Source of the DNA: Bryobacterales bacterium
GTDB lineage: Bacteria; Acidobacteriota; Terriglobia; Bryobacterales; Bryobacteraceae
NCBI GenBank assembly: GCA_025353235.1
Contig: JANXQZ010000404.1
Coordinates: 1-9,589 of the forward strand
Length of the DNA: 9,589 nt
Reading direction: 5' to 3'
The position numbers were made by a program, and so were the translations under genes. Positions 6,014 through 9,589 of the stretch are shown here, piece after piece (position 1 is the first letter of the stretch; each line of letters opens with the position of its first letter). The notes below the pieces were generated by a model. It had not been told where the DNA came from. It saw only the letters and a program-made list of their open reading frames with translations, and did not search any database.

Positions 6014-6852
6014 GCAGCCAACCTGACTGCGACTTCGCGTCGGGTATGGCGGTCCCCTCTCAAAAACTGGAGCGAGAGGAGTCCGTTTTGCGCTGAATCA
6101 ACCGCATCGCTCAGGTCATCCGGTGAACGGAACGGCTTGCCATTCGCCCCGGTTAGCAGATCGCCCATCAGCAAGGAAGCACGCCCAGCCGCACCCTCCG
6201 GCGCTACTTCCAGAATCAAGAGACCGATGCCCGCATTGGGTCGGCCAATGTCTACAGGCCGTATCGTAACTCCCAGCGACGGCCCCGATGTGCCACGCTT
6301 CAGAAAGTCCCCGACCTGGTTGCTGGGGACCGCTAGCGCCAGTCCCCCGCCAACAACCATCGTATTGATGCCAACCACGCGGCCTTGAGCGTCCGCGAGC
6401 GGTCCGCCGGAGTTGCCGGGCGCCAGGCGAACCGCAGCCTGCACCCAAGGCTGCCGTCCCATGCCCCGCAGCGGCCCTTGCGAGTGAACCACGCCCGTGG
6501 TCAGCGCACCAATAAAACCGAGCGGATTGCCCACCGCCATTACGATTTCCCCGGCTCGCAACGCGCTGGAATCGCCCGGAGTTGTAGCGGGGAGGCCGTG
6601 CGCGTCAATCCTTAAGGATGCAAGATCGCGGCGCGAGTCACGAGCCTGCACCTGAGCCTCGAAAGATCGCCCATCCCATAACTCCACCTTGGCCCGATCC
6701 GTGCGCGCGACGTGGGCGTTCGTCACGATCAGGCCGTCCTCGTTCCAGATCACGCCCGAACCTGAACCGCGCTCGCGTCCGCTGCCGAGAGTGACTTGAA
6801 CGGTGGATCTGCGCAGCCGTTCGGCTACCTCTCCAAATCCTCTGATCGCCAT
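6010..6852 (-). CDS. Trypsin-like S1C serine protease with PDZ domain, second of a pair
   Basis: A 280-residue HtrA/DegP-type protease. The catalytic triad is complete: H47 (TNAHV), D76 (RRDLASL) and S148 (APGNSGGPL). A PDZ-like domain follows at about 190-280 (SLGVTIRPV, then GLLILEVAPEGAAGRASLLMGD). No signal peptide or membrane helix is seen, whereas classic HtrA proteins are exported, so this one is probably cytoplasmic. The ATG at 6852 is chosen over the adjacent upstream ATG (6855) because AGGAGG then sits five bases away rather than two. It overlaps the upstream stop as TGATG. A much longer frame open on this strand toward 7653 is only a shadow of the upstream gene. The stop overlaps the regulator start. 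The target proteins are unknown. Confidence 0.93.
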   Translation of the reverse strand: MAIRGFGEVAERLRRSTVQVTLGSGRERGSGSGVIWNEDGLIVTNAHVARTDRAKVELWDGRSFEAQVQARDSRRDLASLRIDAHGLPATTPGDSSALRAGEIVMAVGNPLGFIGALTTGVVHSQGPLRGMGRQPWVQAAVRLAPGNSGGPLADAQGRVVGINTMVVGGGLALAVPSNQVGDFLKRGTSGPSLGVTIRPVDIGRPNAGIGLLILEVAPEGAAGRASLLMGDLLTGANGKPFRSPDDLSDAVDSAQNGLLSLQFLRGDRHTRREVAVRLAA

Positions 6853-7766
6853 CATGCCCTCCTTCGGGGCCGCTCTCCAATGGTGATGGTTAGTTGCAAC
6901 AAAGCGCCGCCGCGGAATAGCGACGCCGCGATTGGCTTGCCAACATATTCTGCGCCCAGCACCGCCTGCACGTCGTCGGTGTCCGCGACCGGCTTGCCGT
7001 CGAGCGCCAGGATCACATCGCCGATGACGATGCCCGCTTGCCCGGCAGGACTGTCCGGCTCCGCGCTCAACACGATCAGGCCGCTCTTCTGAGATGTGCT
7101 CAATTGACCCTTCAGATGCTCCGGCAATGCGACTGGTTGAAAGCCGACGCCAAGATAGCCTCGAGCCACGTGACCTTTTTCGAGAATGGCAGCCACCACT
7201 CGCTGAATAGTCTGAACCGGGATCGCCAGCGCAGACGTGCGCGACAGACCTGCGGTGGGGATGCCGATCAGCTCGCCTGCCGCGTTCACCGCCACTCCCC
7301 CGGAACTGCCGGTATACAGGCCAACGTCGAGTCGAATGAAGCGATCGATTTTGCCGCCGCGCCAAGTGTGCCACGGGCCCGACAGTCCGCTTATTACGCC
7401 GAGCGCTGCGATCACTCCCGTTTCCTGCGAGCGTCCCACAGAGAGCGCCAGATTGCCCGTCTTGAACTCGCCAGGTTCCGTCAAATGGATGGTGGGCTGA
7501 TCCGGCGCTTCCACGCGCAAGACGGCGAGGTCGGTGCCTGGATCGCGACCTGCGATTTCGGCGGGGACTGTCCTGCCATCCGCCAGGGTCACGCGGATGT
7601 CTTCGTCGCGTCGAAGGGTGTGTTCCGCAGTGACGATCACACCCGGTTGCCAATGAACCCCGCTAGACGACACGCGCGGACGGGCATGAACCGCGACCAC
7701 CGTCTGGCCCGCCGCTTCCACTGCGGCCGCGAGCTCGTTTGAAAGGGCGACCAATGAATTTTCCAT
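6852..7766 (-). CDS. Trypsin-like S1C serine protease with PDZ domain, first of a pair
   Basis: A 304-residue HtrA-like protease, clearly diverged from its downstream neighbour. Triad candidates are H49 (TAEHTL), D79 (GTDLAVLRV) and S155 in YTGSSGGVAV, where the usual Asn before the nucleophile is Ser (GSSGG instead of GNSGG). A PDZ domain occupies about 200-298 (GYLGVGFQPV, then GLIVLSAEPDSPAGQAGIVIGD). No signal peptide is present. The ATG at 7766 follows GGAGG at a longish 12-base spacing; an ATG further upstream is out of frame. It is the first gene of the operon and lies 91 bases past the stop of the reductase gene, a gap with no convincing promoter. Likely active, but the altered nucleophile context leaves room for reduced activity or a regulatory role. 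Confidence 0.92.
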   Translation of the reverse strand: MENSLVALSNELAAAVEAAGQTVVAVHARPRVSSSGVHWQPGVIVTAEHTLRRDEDIRVTLADGRTVPAEIAGRDPGTDLAVLRVEAPDQPTIHLTEPGEFKTGNLALSVGRSQETGVIAALGVISGLSGPWHTWRGGKIDRFIRLDVGLYTGSSGGVAVNAAGELIGIPTAGLSRTSALAIPVQTIQRVVAAILEKGHVARGYLGVGFQPVALPEHLKGQLSTSQKSGLIVLSAEPDSPAGQAGIVIGDVILALDGKPVADTDDVQAVLGAEYVGKPIAASLFRGGALLQLTITIGERPRRRA

Positions 7767-7857
7767 ATCTTGAAACTGCCTCCATATTCAGGATGAGCTT
7801 TTGAGAGGGCAGGCACATCGGGCGAAAGACTAGGCGGGGCCTGAACGAATGGGCAGG

Positions 7858-8865
<1,008 letters not shown>

Positions 8866-9027
8866 CTAAAGCTTAAAATCGAGCGGACTGGAGGCGGTAT
8901 CCTGATCCTTCCCATCTATTGCCTATTCCTCTCGCTGGTGACAAAGCACCTGCCGCACTTCAGGTCCAGCGGCTATTCTAAACGATAGAGCACCCCTCTT
9001 TGGAATCGGGCAACGGAAAGTCCCGGC

Positions 9028-9463
9028 GTGACGCTCCACTGGCGGACCGCCCCGACAGCTCCGTGCTCGGCGACCTACGAGCCTGGCGTGACAGTGATCG
9101 CCCAGGGGCGAAAGCGGTTAGACATTGGACGAACCACTTTCATCTACGGTGAGTCGCGATACTTGCTGACGTCGCTCGATTTGCCGACTCGACATGCCCG
9201 TCGTTCGGGAACTTCTCAGCCGCGAAGAGACGCCGATGATTTGGAGCGCCCTCCGACGCTCCAGCCATGGCGACCGGTGAAGTCACGGTTGAATCCTCAG
9301 TGCATGCTGCCGCCTCATGGACCTGCTGGACGCGGCAAGTGCGGCCTTTGAGGTAGGATACGAAAGTCCCAGCCAATTCAATCGCGAATACAGCCGTCTC
9401 TTCGGCCAACCGCCGATGCGGGATATAGGGCTCTTCGCTTACCGGGTGCTTGGCTGGGCCTAA
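9028..9463 (+). pseudogene. AraC-family transcriptional regulator, decayed by internal deletions
   Basis: Three pieces of one regulator lie in order. Piece 1 (9028 to about 9187) encodes the N-terminal AraC-type sensory domain (APTAPCSATYEPGVTVIAQG, ending LLTSLDLP). Piece 2, in the next frame from 9188, encodes LDMPVVRELLSREE and stops at TGA 9278. [18 protein letters not shown] stretch follows in another frame. Piece 3 (9317-9463) encodes LMDLLD fused directly to [20 protein letters not shown] and the family ending [11 protein letters not shown], then stops. The first helix-turn-helix is missing, so DNA binding should be lost. The 5' end is uncertain: the frame is open upstream of 9028. It is divergent from the aldo/keto reductase, which it probably once controlled. 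A sequencing error cannot explain the large missing segments. Confidence 0.85.
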
Positions 9464-9505
9464 ACGAATGAGGAGGGTCGCTTATAGTTTTAGAAGCTTC
9501 TCAAC

Positions 9506-9589
9506 ATGCACACCGACCTGGCGCACGCGCACACAATCCCTTCGCAGTGGTACACCGATCCTGCCTTCCTCGCGGCGGAGAAGGAACGC
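9506..9589 (+). CDS. N-terminus of a probable Rieske-type ring-hydroxylating oxygenase alpha subunit (truncated by window)
   Basis: Twenty-eight codons are visible from an ATG at 9506, which is the only start after an in-frame TAG at 9491-9493. The segment TIPSQWYTDPAFLAAEKER matches the usual opening of Rieske 2Fe-2S oxygenase large subunits (a Tyr-Tyr/Trp-Tyr-T-D-P string, then a helix ending E-x-E-R before the Rieske domain). The iron-sulfur ligands themselves lie beyond the window, so the assignment rests on this short motif. The ribosome site is weak; a good GAGGAGGG sits about 30 bases upstream, too far to serve this ATG. TATAGT at 9483-9488 could be a -10 box but has no -35 partner. 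Other plant- or choline-type Rieske oxygenases are equally possible. Confidence 0.55.
   Translation, partial: MHTDLAHAHTIPSQWYTDPAFLAAEKER

Noticed and set aside
6853..7653. A long open minus-strand frame extending the second protease upstream to 7653, which would give a 547-residue protein
   Set aside because: The extra part is Arg/Ser-rich low-complexity sequence in the shadow of the first protease. The real start at 6852 has a good ribosome site and the usual overlap with the upstream stop.
7767..7857. Promoter for the protease operon in the gap after the reductase
   Set aside because: No convincing -35/-10 pair is visible on the minus strand. The operon may be read through from the reductase gene or use a weak or alternative-sigma promoter.

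Overview
The window most resembles an Acidobacteriota chromosome (Solibacter/Bryobacter-like). The evidence is a large TonB-dependent receptor of the Oar-like type with an N-terminal carboxypeptidase-regulatory domain, a gene family hugely expanded in that phylum, together with a moderately high GC content and an ECF sigma/RskA-type anti-sigma pair. This placement is inferred from gene style, not from a marker gene.

Layout. (1) Positions 1-2582, minus: a TonB/Oar-like outer-membrane protein, cut by the window edge before its C-terminus. (2) Positions 2583-2697: a compact divergent promoter region in which the two -10 boxes overlap on opposite strands. (3) Positions 2698-3768, plus: a two-domain protein resembling DUF7309/DUF6930. 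(4) Positions 3772-5209, plus: an extended -10 promoter, a possible 14-codon His-rich leader ORF, then an ECF sigma factor and its membrane-anchored RskA-like anti-sigma factor, joined by an ATGA overlap. (5) Positions 5210-5440: the gap between convergent genes is almost wholly filled by a 226-bp inverted-repeat element with two 58-bp arms. The arms show compensatory base changes in a terminator-like hairpin. (6) Positions 7766-5441, minus: a tightly coupled three-gene operon encoding two trypsin-like S1C/HtrA-type proteases without signal peptides, followed by a LuxR/NarL-type regulator whose receiver domain has lost its acidic pair and other signature residues. (7) Positions 8850-7858, minus: an aldo/keto reductase with an intact catalytic tetrad. 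(8) Positions about 9028-9463, plus: a decayed AraC-family regulator, probably the former divergent regulator of the reductase. (9) Positions 9506-9589, plus: the first 28 codons of what looks like a Rieske-type ring-hydroxylating oxygenase.

How the parts work together. The sigma/anti-sigma pair is a self-contained membrane-stress or envelope-signal switch; its targets are not visible here. The protease-protease-regulator operon is the most system-like unit: overlapping start and stop codons imply stoichiometric synthesis of two probably cytoplasmic PDZ proteases with a regulator unlikely to be controlled by ordinary phosphorylation. The reductase region looks like a once-regulated metabolic locus whose regulator has been lost by internal deletions.

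The strongest unexplained signals are the covarying inverted-repeat element and the coupled protease/atypical-regulator operon. No CRISPR array, tRNA, rRNA, integrase or transposase was seen.
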